Numbered from the stretch's first letter, positions 35,997 through 49,000 are shown. The stretch: 64,000 bases of DNA from Ditylenchus dipsaci (GCA_004194705.1 SADC01000030.1:1-64000); one strand, 5' to 3'. Notes: generated from the sequence alone by a model not told the origin. Translations and numbers: made by a program.

Positions 35997-38420
35997 TCTG
36001 CTGCCTAGAATCTTCTCTATCGAATAAAAAAATCTCGTTGAGACACAATAAATTCAAAAAAGATATCAGCAAAACAAAACCGGACAAAAATGGCCCACCC
36101 CGTAGTACAAGAACTTGTCCATCCGATAATCAAACGATACGGAAGTGCAAAGTAGCTGCCGTTTAAAATCACAGGGCCATACCACAAAACCTTGATTACA
36201 AAAATGACTAAACCAAAGCACAAGCATTTCTTCGCACTCACAACCAAAAGGCAAAAGCCAAACAAAAGTCAATGCAGGTGTCAAAATCAATAGAAAAGGA
36301 AATAGGGATGACACCTATGGGTGGTGATGACCTTGCTCCACCTTAGGAACTACTACTGCTCCTCTGCTTCGACCAACTTCTTCGCCCCTGATGCTGCTGG
36401 TCAGCTGCTGCACCCATGAATCCAATAAAATAAAAAAGAAGATGAAAATGAACTAGATTGTCTGTCAAGTGAATATTCTTCTGAGGTAGGTGGATGGCTA
36501 ATTGCAGGGTTGTGCACCCCCTCCCCCTAATAACAGCTCCAGCATGCAAATTATTATTGTGGGTAAGTCAATTAAGTGGAGAAGAAAGCACCGTTGATTC
36601 ACATCTTTCTTTTGTGGAGACTGAGGGTGGGAGAATATGGGTAGGAGGTTGTCTTTGGGGGATCTTTTGACTGAATCTTCCTACTCTGCTTTTCCTTTCT
36701 TTCCTCTTTTTGTTTAGGTGAGTGATTGCGCATGTTTTGTGCTTTCCGTAGTTTTTTATGGGTAGAGCTGAAATCAATCAGGCTTTATGTAGGATTTTTG
36801 AGAAGTTACAAGATCCGGCAGGAAATCGGCTGGCCAAAGCTTTAAAAATTAAAATAAAATTATTTTGAAATTTTCGTATAGCCCTAACTTTTCTTGAGCC
36901 CCAAATTTGATTAGTGTAATGTATATCTTCTAACAAAAGCGAGTGAGTTTTTATTATTCAATCCCTCTCAATATATGAAAAATTCAAGGTAGATCTTGAA
37001 AATTTTAGGTGTTCAATTAAAATCAAGAAAGCAGAACCGGTAAAGCAGAAAAGAAGCGGTGTAAAATGTAGATGAAACTTTTGGCTCTATATGTCTTCAT
37101 GCCAACGCCGAAAAAAATATGCATTGGTTTTTTTGCAAAAAACTCAACTTTTACCTTGATCCCCCAAGCTGATTTTTTTCCAAAAATATTTTGTTTTTAA
37201 ATTGTCTCGAAAATCTTTTAAATACACTTTTTGTGTCTAAAATACACATTTATGAGACCACCCTAAGATCGTATTGATCATTATGTCGACCATTTGTTGC
37301 CGCTGCACGACTAAGACCAGCACATTTTTATCGTAAAGGATTGATGCAGTTGTACGTTTATGTGAAAAATTATAAAATTTGAGGAGACGGACTTATATTT
37401 CTGCAAATTGGTTGTTTTTTGAGGTAATCAGAAGAAAAAAATTGCGCAAAAAATCAATAGGGGGGACTAAGGCATATTTTTTTGGCAACGGCATGAACAC
37501 ATTTAGAGCCCAACTTTTTTTCCGATTAAAACACTCTTTTTTAAACTTATTTTACACTTGCGTTTTTCTTCGAGTTTTGTCTTAATTTTATAAAATTTTT
37601 TTAGCGTTATCGTGCAGCCCAGGACCTTAGCTTTTTAACGAGCTATTAAACTAAAATTAAAGATTTCATAAATGAAGAGATTCAAGGGTTTAAAAAAATA
37701 TGATTAGATACATATTATTAAAAGCTGTACGCTATTATGTCAAAAATAAGATTTTTTCTTGTCCGCCTGTTGTTTTGGTCCTGTTTTATAACTTGCCGAA
37801 GAAACTCTTTGGAGCCTTGAATGTCACGAAAATACCAGACGAGACATCATATGCTGAAAAATTGTCATTGGTCGATCGGAGAGGGACGGACATAATCAAG
37901 TAAGCAGTCTGATATTACCTCCTTTATGCCTTTATCTTGTACCCCTCTAGCTAGTTGAAGCAAACAGCACTTAGCTCAAAAAACATGTTGAGCAGTAAAA
38001 CAAAGCAATTTACATGTTTATATTCGCTGAACAGTCATTTTTGCGACATTTTCCCAGACATAAGAAATGCTTTTAGTGGCTGAGGTGATCAAGCAAGGCA
38101 GGAGAAGGAGCCGTTCATCCGGAAAATGTTGCTGTCCTATTACATCCTCCTACATGCACCATAAAACACTGCAAAAAGTGGTGGGAAATACAAAAAGAAA
38201 CCCGGTTTCTCACCACCACTTTTCTAATATCAACAAAAAAGAGGTCAAATGTGGATACAAAGTGTATATTAGGGTCTAAAAAGATTTGGTATGCTGTAGA
38301 TATCATGTACAAACAATAATGTTTGAGTCTTTATCCAATTAAGCCACAAACAAACCCAACCAAAAAGCAATCAAGTGAGCTGAGTCTACTCTTAGTTATC
38401 CGCGAATTCAGTTAACACGA
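35997..38420. other. Gene-poor stretch upstream of the ZP gene
   Basis: No gene can be supported. Reading frames at 36017-36314 (minus, hydrophobic) and 37700-37903 (plus, ending at a donor-like AATCAAGTAAGC) are unrecognised. Part of 36050-36780 looks unique and could hold promoter or enhancer DNA of the ZP gene, but no motif supports that directly. Confidence 0.4.
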
Positions 38421-39158
38421 GAGCCGTCGGTTGTAATTTGTATTGCTTCTAGTGCAGAATTTCACGCTGAACACAAAGGTGCGGGTTCCATTTTTGCTTC
38501 AATCATTGGCGAAGAAGGTGGAAAAGTGTCCAGGAATTAACAAATTGTACACGGTCAAAATTAGGCTCGGCAGTGGTATTGGAATTCCGCGGGATTCCGG
38601 GGATTGGAATCCTAAAATATTTCGGAAATCCCAAATCCCGAAAGAACTAAATGCCAAAATCCAGATGTATACCTACAGGTTTTCAAGTGATGCGCCATGA
38701 TTGTCACAGTGCACCCAGGCTTATAATCATACTTGCACAAGAGCGCCGGCGCCGGGCGACAGGCGCCCAAGGTCGGCGCCGGCGCCGATTTTTCACAAGC
38801 CCGGCGCCGGCGCTCTTGTGCTTTTCACAGCTGGCGCCGTCATCCGATATTTTCGGAAAGGCGCCGACCTTGAATTTTCTTCGAAATCGAGTATTTTTAT
38901 ACATTTTATTTTATTATTTTATACATTTCTTCATTATAAAAACTCAAGTTACATGCAAAAATACCGGTGCCAGAGCCGGCGCCCTTATTTTAGCATGGCG
39001 CCCGGTGCTGAAATTTTAAAATAGCCTGGCGCCGGCGGTGGCGCCCTAATTTCACCCTGGCGCCCCGGCGCCGCTTGGCGCCTCGGGCATTTTCAAATTT
39101 TGCCGCCGGCTCCGCTTGCGGCGCCGAAATTTTGAAAAGCATGGCACCGGCGCTGGCG

Positions 39159-40581
39159 GGCTAGGTGAGATTTGTCAAAAACGAAATTTGTCAAGAACGA
39201 ATTTTGTGAAAACGAAACTTGTCAAGACGAAAATTTTCAAAACGAATTTTGTCAAAACGAAATTTGTCAAAACGAAATTTGTCAAAACGATTTTTTTCAA
39301 AACGAATTTTGTCAAAACGAAATTTGTCAAAACGAAATTTGTCAAAAACGAAACTTGTAGAACATTATTAAGACTAGGACTTCGGATATTACTTCCTTCA
39401 AAGACTTGTTGGACCTTAAATTAACAAATTCTAGCACCGCCAACTTCCCTAAATTTATCGAACGATTCAAGCTAAATGGTTCTGTGACGTCAAATTCTAT
39501 TCCATTTTGTTTCAGGTGAAAAATCTGGGAAGTTCCTTGTTCCTAAGTTCAATGCAGGAAGCATACAGACTATAGTAATTTTCAATATTTTTTGAACATT
39601 TTCCTGACTTCAATTTGTTAACTGGAGACTTTCTAATTCTTTTCGGCTCTATTGTAAAAATACGGTAATTCCTAACATCAAGTACTTAATCACACGCCCC
39701 ATTCAACAATTCAACAATTCCCACAATTCCCCATACAATATCCCTTTCCTTTTATCACATATTTTATCAGACAACGTGTACAATTGACATCACAAAAATA
39801 AATCAACTTCCATCAAAACTTAAATCAAATACTGAATACTGCCAAAGCTTCTTTGATTCCTTCAACTTTTCGCTTTTGAGCCAAATCGCTTGTCTCAGCC
39901 AAACCGATACCCTGAGATACGCGAAGCACTCGCTGATGAGACTCTTTGCCTAAATATACAGTTGATATTTGATATACCGAGTTGATATACCGAGTGAGCT
40001 TCTGAGAGTGCCTCGATTCGTGCCTTCTTAGCTGTCATTGTCACAGGATCATTCCTCATTAGCTTCTTTGCCTTTACCTACCTACCATAACCGGTTACAC
40101 AGGTTTAGTTAAAACGGAAGAAGAAAAAACATACCACCAGTTGCCAACATCTTTTTGTTGTGTGAACTAATGGTCTTTTCAATTCTCGGCTCTTCAGGAA
40201 ATACTTCGAAGGGAAACATCGCTGGCGCGTTTTCCTCACCATCACTTGACTCGCTTGACATGCTCATTTTATTACCTGAACGAGAATACTTGTTAGTGCA
40301 AAAACACCATGTAATTGATTTACACGACAAATGACCGAAAAAAATGGAGGGTGAGATTTTTTTGGACTGATAAGTGTCTGAGAAAATTCGTTTTTGACAA
40401 ATTCTGCATGTGACAAATGTCGTTTTGACAAAATTCGTTTTGACAAAATTCGTTTTGACAAAATTCGTTTTGACAAAATTCGTTTTGACAAAATTCGTTT
40501 TGAAAATTTTCGTCTTGACAAGTTTCGCTTTGACAAAAACTACGTTTGACAAATTTCGTTTTTGACAAATCTCACCTAGCC
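39159..40581. mobile_element. GG-ended element with inverted AAACGAATTTTGTC arrays, carrying a small gene
   Basis: Terminal inverted repeats GGCTAGGTGAGATTTGTC; perfect 8-bp duplication CGCTGGCG (39151-39158 and 40582-40589). Arrays of about a dozen 14-bp AAACGAAATTTGTC units lie at 39177-39358 and, inverted, 40390-40570. Between them is a spliced gene-like segment on minus (39825-40267). Frames through the arrays (repeating NFVKT or NEFCQ) are repeat translations. Confidence 0.85.
39825..40267 (-). CDS. Unrecognised small spliced gene inside a transposon
   Basis: First exon begins ATG at 40267 (MSMSSESSDGEENAPAMFPF), acidic, then PEEPRIEKTISSHNKKMLATG before a donor (GTGGTATGT) near 40138. 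A second segment about 40060-39960 reads AKKLMRNDPVTMTAKKARIE and continues ALSEAH. A third, after TATATTTAG, runs ESHQRVLRVSQGIGLAETSD to LAQKRKVEGIKEALAVFSI and a TGA at 39825-39827. Predicted helical and charged; I do not recognise it. The exact junctions are unsure: the last intron would be very short (28-46 bp). It could be a captured host gene or the element's own accessory protein. Confidence 0.45.
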
Positions 40582-40632
40582 CGCTGGCGCCCTATTTTCC
40601 GAAACGTGCAAGTATACTTATAATCTACTGTA

Positions 40633-40781
40633 CCGTATTCTCTCTAATAATGTGGGATTATTTTTCAATCTCCAAAAAATCTCGAAATTGTCAATGAAAA
40701 ATGGCCCTAACTCTGAAATCCTAGTCAAAAAATCGGGGGTGTGGGATTGTTAGAGATGTGGGATTATTAGAGCAAATACGG
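40633..40781. mobile_element. Short TA-flanked MITE (CCGTATT ends)
   Basis: Ends CCGTATTCTCTCTAATAATG and, inverted, CCGTATTTGCTCTAATAAT; TA on both sides. The interior repeats GTGTGGGATT. Same end family as 34765-35000. Confidence 0.75.
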
Positions 40782-41610
40782 TAATTAGGATGAGATTTTC
40801 CCCTTAATTAAGGTGATTCAGGGAAAAAAGCAGCCCTAAATCCGCCTATTTTAGGCTATCTCATAAATTAGGTGACCCGACTAAAATAGGCGGCTTTTTT
40901 AAATAATTTAATTAGAAAGCATAGGGAGAACCAATGTTAATTTTTTAAATTTTTTTCACGATCACAATCTAAAAATCTGATACCGGATTCGTGTTCAGCA
41001 TAGTCGATTTGCGGAACTATTGCACTTGGTAATGACCTTCAAATGACCTTTTTAGGGGGGGGGGTTACCAAGTGCAATATTTCCCGATTTGCATGTGAAA
41101 GTACTCTTGAACGTCAAAAAAACTACCAAGTTATAAATCCACTCGAGACAACAAACATTTGAACAAAGATTTTAACCGTAAAATAATTACTTTTCTTAGA
41201 ACTGTAACTTAAAAAACAGTCCTGATTGATTCTTTCAATATTTTAACCGTGATAATTTTTTCGCATGATGGCAAATTACATACAATTAGAAAGCCCAGAC
41301 ACAGGGCTTTCTTATATATATAAAAGAAAATGTTGCACTAAATAAGTTCACTGCTCACCATCCTGAAGAAAAAACCATCCATTTTTAAATGAGTCCTCGT
41401 GAAAGTCGTGCTATTTGAGGGCTTTGCACTCATGTTCGGAGGTCTGATTTTGTGATGTCGTGCCCAGCAGGTCCTAAAACCCTTACAGGAACCATTATTC
41501 CAGTCACATATTCCCGCGTTAAAGCAAAATGGGATCCGCACTCCTGCGTTCACCATGAAATTCTGCACTAGAAGCAACACAAATTACAACCGACAACTTA
41601 CAGCCACCAT

Positions 41611-43203
41611 AAGTCTGATCGTATAGACAAAGTCAGATTGAATTTGAACCAATCAACGTCTCAGTTAATAGCAGGGCTGCCAGATTTGTTTTTATAAAAT
41701 AAGGACATTTTCTCAAAACAAATACATTTTAGGGTACTTTGGCAAAAATATGCAATTTTATCTAGTGCTTACTGCTATTTTGATGCTAAAAAATAAGATT
41801 TCGACTAAAAATTTCAAAAAATGATAAGATTTGAAATCCCAAAATAAGGAAAATATTATTAATAAGGACGTCTGGCGACGCTGGTTAATAGGATGTTCAG
41901 AAGGATGTTCACAATACACTGATTGTATGCGGGTGCCACAGCTTCCATGAATTTTATTTTTTTCTTGTGCAGACGCCCATCGTTTGGATTTAAAAGACAT
42001 AATCTGTAAGAATGAACCATAATTGCCCATGCGAAAAAATGGCGGGAAGTCATTATTTTGGGTTGTGTTTTCATCCACAGCATATCTTGATTTCATTATT
42101 TTTTATTCCAAAAATACTAATCTTCCACCTACTTTACAGCATAAAACACCCAAAAAGTAGAATACAGCCCATCAGAACGAAATCTATGTGATAACCATTT
42201 TAATTGAGTAGCAGTAACACAAAAAAGATAAAATTTTGAAAAAGAACAATTGTGTCATCAACAATTACACAACATACATGGAAACCGACGAATGAGTTAC
42301 CGGAGACTTGTCAAAACAAAGGTTGTCAAGAGCGAATCAAGCAAGCGAGTTTGGTCTTTGCACGTTTTGTTCTGGATAGGTCCCCCTAGCCAAAAAAATC
42401 AATTCTCTACGTCTTCTTACTTAATATTTGAAACTTTTGATAAACCCCGTTTATTTTCGGGCAAAATTTTTTGGGTGGTAATTAATTTTGTCCCCAAATT
42501 ACTGAAAAGTGTCCCCAAAAATTGTCTCCAAAAGAAAAACAGAAAATAAAAAACAAATTAGAGGACATATTTTAGAATATTTGGGGACATATAAAATTTG
42601 GGACATTTTTCAGTGAATTTGGAGACAGAATTGAATATTACCCAATTTTTTTTCGGCAAATACACATATGACTCCTATTAAAAATTTCGCCTATTAAAAT
42701 TCCAAATCGATTTAGATGTTGTCGTAGACTTGAAATTTTTGAGCGATCTCTAACTTTTAACCATATTACCGCCAAATCTCAGAGGGAACTCAACTAATTT
42801 GTATTCATGAAAACAGTTTACATGAAAACTCCTAAATTAGAACTTAATTTTTTTTATTGGAAATTGATTATTTTAAATCAAAATTTTCCAAAATTAGGCC
42901 AAGAAATCATTGCGAACCGGTGCCGAGAAACTCGACACTGAAAAAACTCGTCCCTAACCACATATCCACGTGTTCCCATCCACTTGCAACGTGGAGTGTG
43001 CTGGTCTTCGGCCACGAAGCGGCCAAAAATACCCTTCTGTCTTATTTCATAGCCGCGGGTGTTAGAATTTTTACGGTGCCGAGTTTTCCCAACTCCTGCA
43101 AACCGACTTTCATCCTTGAAACCGTCGAAAAAAGCCTAAAAATAACAATAATTCAGTCTATTTTACATACAAATATACATCATGAATTGGTGAACAACAA
43201 GTA
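41611..43203. other. No supported gene
   Basis: AT-rich DNA with short repeats (for example GGGGACA(A/C)TTTTT units at 42480-42620) and unrecognised frames. Nothing here has a known domain or a consistent splice pattern. Confidence 0.4.
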
Positions 43204-43409
43204 CAGTTGAGTCTTGATACAGTGAAACAGCCTAAAGTCCGAACCCTGAGAGTCTGATTTGAGTGCTTTTCCAGAAACTGCTCAATCCGCCCAGTTCATT
43301 AAATAGCAAGGCTTCCGTCTTTGCCATTCACATTACGAATCCTGCTTTCAAAAATAAAAAACTCCATGTAGTGACCTTTTTCTTTGTTCGCTATATCGCG
43401 ACTCAACTG
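43204..43409. mobile_element. pogo/Tigger-like MITE
   Basis: Ends CAGTTGAGTCTTGATACAGT and, inverted, CAGTTGAGTCGCGATATAGC; TA on both sides (43202-43203, 43410-43411); 206 bp. Confidence 0.8.
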
Positions 43410-43599
43410 TAGTAATATCATGGTGCTAGCTCCTGGTCACCGGACTGGACAAATTAAGGCGGGCTCCTTGGGACACCAAGGGAGATTGGACTGGCGATAG
43501 AACTGGATCAGTTCTACTATACTTTCGAAATCTCCATTACTTGAAGTTATCTGCAATAAAGAAATATTCATAAAATTAAACGAACTTTATCAATTTGCC

Positions 43600-44331
43600 G
43601 GTTCTAGTCGGTTATCGGGACCACCTTTTTGGACTAACTGTTTTATTCTTATTTTGCTCATTGAAATCTAGTTATTGTCTTGAAACTGCATAAAAGCAAA
43701 AGCACACAGTTAAACCCATTTTAAATTATTTTGTTCTTCAATACTTTTGTGTTTTTGAGTTTACGGATGATCTCTGCTATATATTATTGTGACTACTGCA
43801 TGAAATTTTAGACATGAATTTTTGCGGTTTACCGAGAGGAGACAAAGAAGCCGTGCAATTCTTCCAAGAGAAAGGATTGCTTCCATCCAGGAGACAGTGC
43901 ACTAATGGTCACGCAATGAAGCTCTAAGCTCTGTCTGCTTTTTTATTTTCAACCTTTAGCTCACACCAACACTGTTGAAAGAATGTGGCGATCCTCAAAG
44001 AAAAGAAATAAAATACAATCTGGCACAGCGCGTCACCATCTTGTATCCTACCTGGAAGAATTCTGGTGGAGGAACCGTATCGGGAACAAAGATCCTTTCG
44101 AAGAACTATTGAAGGATATCTCTGTCTTGTATCCACCAAACATACCTTTAAATGTTCCTCGTTAATATCTGTAAAATCGAGAATATCTGTTTTGTATGTA
44201 TTTCAAAAAAATAAATTTATATGCCAGTTTTGTGTTTTCGGAGCAGTTTTTTATGCTCATAGATAAGCCAAAAATAAAGAAAAATTAGTAAAGTAAATTA
44301 ATAAAGGTGGTCCCGATAACCGACTAGAACC
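43600..44331 (+). mobile_element. Merlin (ISXO2-like) transposon, internally deleted
   Basis: Terminal inverted repeats GGTTCTAGTCGGTTATCGGG, flanked by ATTTGCC (43593-43599 and 44332-44338). GG ends with a short duplication are typical of Merlin; 8-9 bp is usual, 7 are seen here. The interior holds the two ends of a Merlin transposase gene with its middle missing. Confidence 0.88.
43814..44165 (+). pseudogene. Merlin transposase remnant (ISXO2-like DDE domain)
   Basis: The N-terminal piece (43814-43927) encodes CGLPRGDKEAVQFFQEKGLL followed by a CTNGH zinc-like motif, then a stop. After about 35 bp, ending in an acceptor-like AACCTTTAG, the C-terminal piece (43961-44165) encodes HTNTVERMWRSSKKR, with the catalytic Glu of the HTNxVE motif, and LVSYLEEFWWR, then stops at 44163-44165. 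The region that should carry the two catalytic Asp residues is deleted, so this copy cannot act. It shows that a Merlin transposase has been present in this genome. Confidence 0.88.
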
Positions 44332-44338
44332 ATTTGCC

Positions 44339-46013
44339 TATCAAAGGTACTGTATTTTATTTTTTCAAGATAATTGGGAACGTGTTGATGAATATTGGTC
44401 CCAGACCCCGAAAAAAGCGCTCAAGACATTTCGTAGTTTCCGCTAACATATGCTGGCCTACCTTAAAAAGAGCGAATAAAGTGTCACAATTGCAGGGTTG
44501 GCAAAATGTGGCCGATGAGGCCACAATATGGCTTTTTGAACTTTTCAAATTTGACAAAAGGTTGAGCCACAAAATGTGACCCTTAATTTTTTGGCATTTT
44601 GGAGGCCCCATTATGTGGCTTTTTACATTTTTCGTTCCCTTCAATTGTCAATTTATATGTTTTCATTGACTAAATACTTTATTTTATTAGTTTTTATGTC
44701 GTTATATACTGTTGCCACTCATCGAGAAAAGGTTCTAATTGATTCGGTTTGCTGAAAAACTTGAATGTGTCACGAATATTGGGTTATACGAAAAAAATGC
44801 TTTTTTTCGGAACCGAAATTTCTCTTTCCCGAAACCAAACCGGAGCCGAAAAAAGTTTTTGGAAAAAGTCGCTGTCGCTTTACATGATTTTTTCTTTAAT
44901 TTGATATTCAACACCAAAAAATTGTTCAAAAGTTGAAAATATGAGTCAAAATCAGCCGAGCTAAAGCAAAATTAGGATAGAGTTGGGCTCGGAATTGATA
45001 TTTGGACCGGAACTGGAATTTTAGTTTTGTAAAAAACGGAATCGGAATTACATATTTTTTCGCGACTGGAACCGGATTCCGAAAAAGACCGGAATTCCGG
45101 TAAAACAGAACCGGAATTCCGGGCCAACTCTACTTTGCACGAGATGGTAAAGTATCAATTCGTGGTACTATCGATTCGTGGTACTTTTAATTTGTCACTG
45201 GTTAAAATACTTTTCGACCCTGAAAAGGCACCTTTTCAAGGTTATTGAAGTGCATCATATTCACATCAAGGATGCTGCAAGTCAAATATTCACCAGGAGG
45301 TGAGTAAAATTAAAGTAAGGGTCACTGGTGCCATAAATACCGGCTGAGGCTGATCAATCAATCAACCGTTGATCAGAGAGGTTTGGGGTTTTCAATACTA
45401 TTTTGAAAAGTTTGGAATATTTTGGGGTGTTTTTGAGGTTGGAAGTGTATATCTGATGCAAAAGAAGTAATCATGATTCAAACAGATCTGATACAAAGCA
45501 CCATGCGAATGATTCCACACATTTCTGGGTGGGTAGATACCCAGGGTATTGAGATTCTGAATTTCGGTCTTTACAAACCTTTTTCAGCACACAGTTTTAG
45601 TTTGGATAGAATTTTTTATTTGTTTCTTAAGGGATCATAAAGATTGTAAACGAATTAACCATGAATGAATTGCCAGTGGACGAATAGACCTAGTGCCAAA
45701 GAGACAATTCCAGCAGAAAAGGAGCCTTTTCAGGGTCGAAAAGTATTTTAACCAGTCACAAATGAAAAGTACCACGAATTGATAGTGCCACGAATCGATA
45801 GCACGAATCAAAAGTACCACGAACTGATAGTCGTTCGCACGAGATGGGTCTCGAGCCGACTTTAACATTTCCATGCGTGACTTTGAAATTGCATCCCGAG
45901 CGATTTCCAAATTCCAATTCCGAAATTAGTTAAACCTGGAAAGACAATTTTAAATCCTTTTTTCTTCTAAATTACAGTTTTTGTAAAATTTCAAACACAC
46001 ATGACTAGCTCAC
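44339..46013. repeat. Gene-poor tract with a large palindrome
   Basis: The main feature is an inverted repeat at about 45130-45845: outer arms GCACGAGATGG and ATTCGTGGTACT / AGTACCACGAAT, inner arms TTAAAATACTTTTCGACCCT / AGGGTCGAAAAGTATTTTAA. Similar TTTTCGACCC arms occur at 31460 and 32310. The last exon or exons of SHC should lie in this region, but I could not identify them with confidence. Confidence 0.5.
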
Positions 46014-49000
46014 CTTGCCCTCGTGACTAACCAAACAGATGTGTTTAAACTGTTGGTTGTGTACTCCACTCAACACAAACTGGTCAGCTATATTCGGGCT
46101 TTGACGCACTAGAAATTGTCCATCTCTGCAGAGCAACGACTCTGCTACTGCTCTGGAAAGCAGCCCATGATACCAAGGGCAACTGGCCAGTTCGGCAGTG
46201 ATCTCTCGATAGCGCTGTTTGCTCACTTCCACAGTCATGTCACCTGCAACAATAATAATAAATATCCTTAAAAACCCATTTGAGTCACTAAAAAGACCTA
46301 CGACTATGAGATCTGGCCCGCTTATCATCATGGCTGGCTGGAGAAGACCCTCTGTGCTGGTGGCTATTGCAGCCCAGAAATCTGTCTGAAGGCTCTCCAC
46401 CACTACAAGAAGTGTTATTGCTGTGGAGGGTGTTGATTGAGTCTCTAGAGTCATTGTGGTTGGATTGGATGGAGCTGGAGAAAGTGGACTTCCTGGAGCG
46501 TGGAGGCAACTGAGGTGGCAAGGAGGTTGGCGGAGGAGGAGGTGGTAGAGGTGATGTAGGAGGAGGAGGTGCGGGACGAACTGGCTCGATTCGAATCTGA
46601 GGCGTTGGCGACCCCACTCCGCCGAAGTTGCATTGGCTTCTGGCACTCTAAAATTTATGAATTTCAAAAGTTATAAACAGACTGCTGGTGATCTGGGTGC
46701 TTATAATGCGCATAACTCTAGAATGACCACGTTATTTTTGCCGAAATTTAGACATTCTTTACACTGTACACCGAAGTTACACTTTACACCGAATTTTTCC
46801 TAGAAATTGGTCAAAAAATCCAGATAACTAATAACCCCCAGTGGGACCGAACCTGAAACCATTTTGGCCTACGCCATCCATTGCGCCATGCATCGAAGAA
46901 GCTCCTAGTAGCACAAGTTGTCCAACCACTCATAACTTATGATTTTATGAAATATGAGTCATAAGGCTCCAAAGGCAACCCAGAATCTTCGAGATCTTAA
47001 CAGCTACATCTTGAGTAATCCTACGCTTAAGGGCAACTGAAGTTGGCAATACAGTCAAACCTTTCATTAACATACACCCTTGAGACCGGGACTTGCCGTA
47101 TGTTAATGAAAGGTGTATGTTAATGGGGGAGTATGTTAATGAGAGAGCCAGATTCCATAATTTAGCTTAGTGTATGTTAATAGGAGAGTCCGTTCAATTT
47201 CAAGGCCAAATTTCGGAACACACCTCTCCGTCGATTTCGGGTCACACGCCTTAGTTAAATCAGCTTGGGAGACCAAGACAATTTTTTATAACAAACTTAG
47301 AACAGCTTGAGGGACCAAGGAATTTTTTTTAAATTAATTAAAAAAAATTACCTTGGTCCACCAAGTTTTTTCGAAAATTTCATAAAGCAAATTGAGATTT
47401 TGTTGAATTGTTTTTGTAGAAACAGGGTTTAATTCGAAAAAAGCTTTGACTCTATGTTAATGGGAGAGCCAATTGTTAGAACGGAACAAAAGAGTTAGGG
47501 AAAACATTCTTGAGTAAGTGCTCACAAACGCTGGCCTACCCCACAAACCAGAAAAATAGGTTAGACCAAGGTAAAGGTAGTATGCCAGCTAGCCAAAATG
47601 ATTCGGCGCCAATGTGATCCGGCGCCAAAATGTCGTTGGCGCCAAAATGATGCTGCGCCAATGGCGTTTGGCGCCAAATAAGTTGGCGTCATTTTGTTGT
47701 TTGTACCAAATGATTTGGCGCCATTTTGTTATTGGCGACAAATGATTTGTCGCCATTTTTGACTGGCAACAAAATGCATTGATATCAATTCTTTGAATTG
47801 TGAGGCTGAGCCAATTGGTGTTTCAACCAAAAGCTGTTTTTCTCAAGTGTCTTAACAGTCAATATTCATCATTTTTAGAAACAAAAGCCATGGATATGTT
47901 CGAGTCGTACTCTTTCGAAGACAGTGGTGATGAAATATTCCCAGAGAAAACACAAATCACAGCGCCAATTCCGCTAGCGAACAGAAGAGATGCAGAATTC
48001 CGAAACAATGAAAGTGATGAAGAAGAAGCTGAGGAATATGAAATTCAGCAATGGTTGGCCTTTCCAGATGCCGAGCCTCAGTTCTTTGAGTCAAGTCACG
48101 GCGCAATGATTCTCTGCCATGAAGGTGAGTCCAGTCTGTTCTTATGGTTTTTTATGCTTAGATGAGAAATTAAGGATTTCCTTTCGCCTTTCGATACCAT
48201 CTCGGATCTCAGGATAACAAGCAGGAGTTATATCAGTGCCAAGAATGGAGGGAAGGATGCCCGAAAAGAATTTTGATGAAAGGCATTGTCTACATCAAAG
48301 AGAACCTTGTGGGTCATGATCATCCTGGCAATCCGATTGACATGACTTTCAACACTTGCCAGCTTCACAATTCACGAACAATTGACCGGATTTCCTTAAA
48401 ATGAATTATTGCGCAATACTCAAAAAATACTCGAGAAAACGGCATTTTACCACTGTTAAACCATCAAAATAAAACCACCATTAAACCACCAAAAACGTAA
48501 AAAAATTTTTGATCCAAGTGGACGACCACTTGGTTTGGCTGGTTTAGACTAAAAAAAAAAATTCCAGGTCATATGTATTGATATCCACCTGACCAGGAGG
48601 TACCTACCTCGGATTTCGGAATTCCGGTGGGCAAAATCGAAATTTTGGTTCTAACAAACCGGTTTCGACTTGAAATTTTGGGTTAGAAAAAAATTTATTC
48701 TGACATTTGAAAAAAAAATTATTTTTTATTTCGGGTGATTGAATCCTGAGAATGTCAGGATATCATTTTGGTCTAACTCACTATTGGCGCAGCCTCGCAA
48801 AATGGAACAATTGTAGCCTAATCAATTGGTATAATAGCAAAGTGGCTCAGAGTTAATTGGCGTCAATAGGAAATGGCGCCAAATCATTTGGTACAAACAA
48901 CAAAATGACGCCAACTTATTTGGCGCCTAATTGAATTTGGTGCAGCGTCATATTGGCGCAGCGTCACATTGGCGCCGGATCACATTGGCGCCGAATCATT

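Larger units (their letters stand above)
38425..41610. repeat. Inverted-repeat nest with GGCGCC-rich core
   Basis: Outer arms: about 38430-38500 and, inverted, 41500-41605 share GTAATTTGT(A/G)TTGCTTCTAG and TGCAGAATTTCA. Inside, 38720-39150 is packed with GGCGCC words and CTTATAATCATACTTGCAC, whose inverse counterpart is near 40595-40640. Inside that again is the TSD-flanked element 39159-40581. It reads as successive insertions into one another. Confidence 0.6.

Noticed and set aside
36017..36314. Hydrophobic minus-strand frames resembling membrane protein
   Set aside because: Two overlapping frames are both hydrophobic because of TTT/TTG-rich sequence; no homology recognised.
39172..39424. 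Open frames encoding NFVKT/NEFCQ repeats (also 40264-40568)
   Set aside because: Translations of the 14-bp subterminal array of a transposon, not proteins.
45400..45600. Possible last SH2 exon of SHC (several AG acceptors, weakly similar translation)
   Set aside because: No candidate frame reproduces the conserved end of an Shc SH2 domain well enough to annotate.
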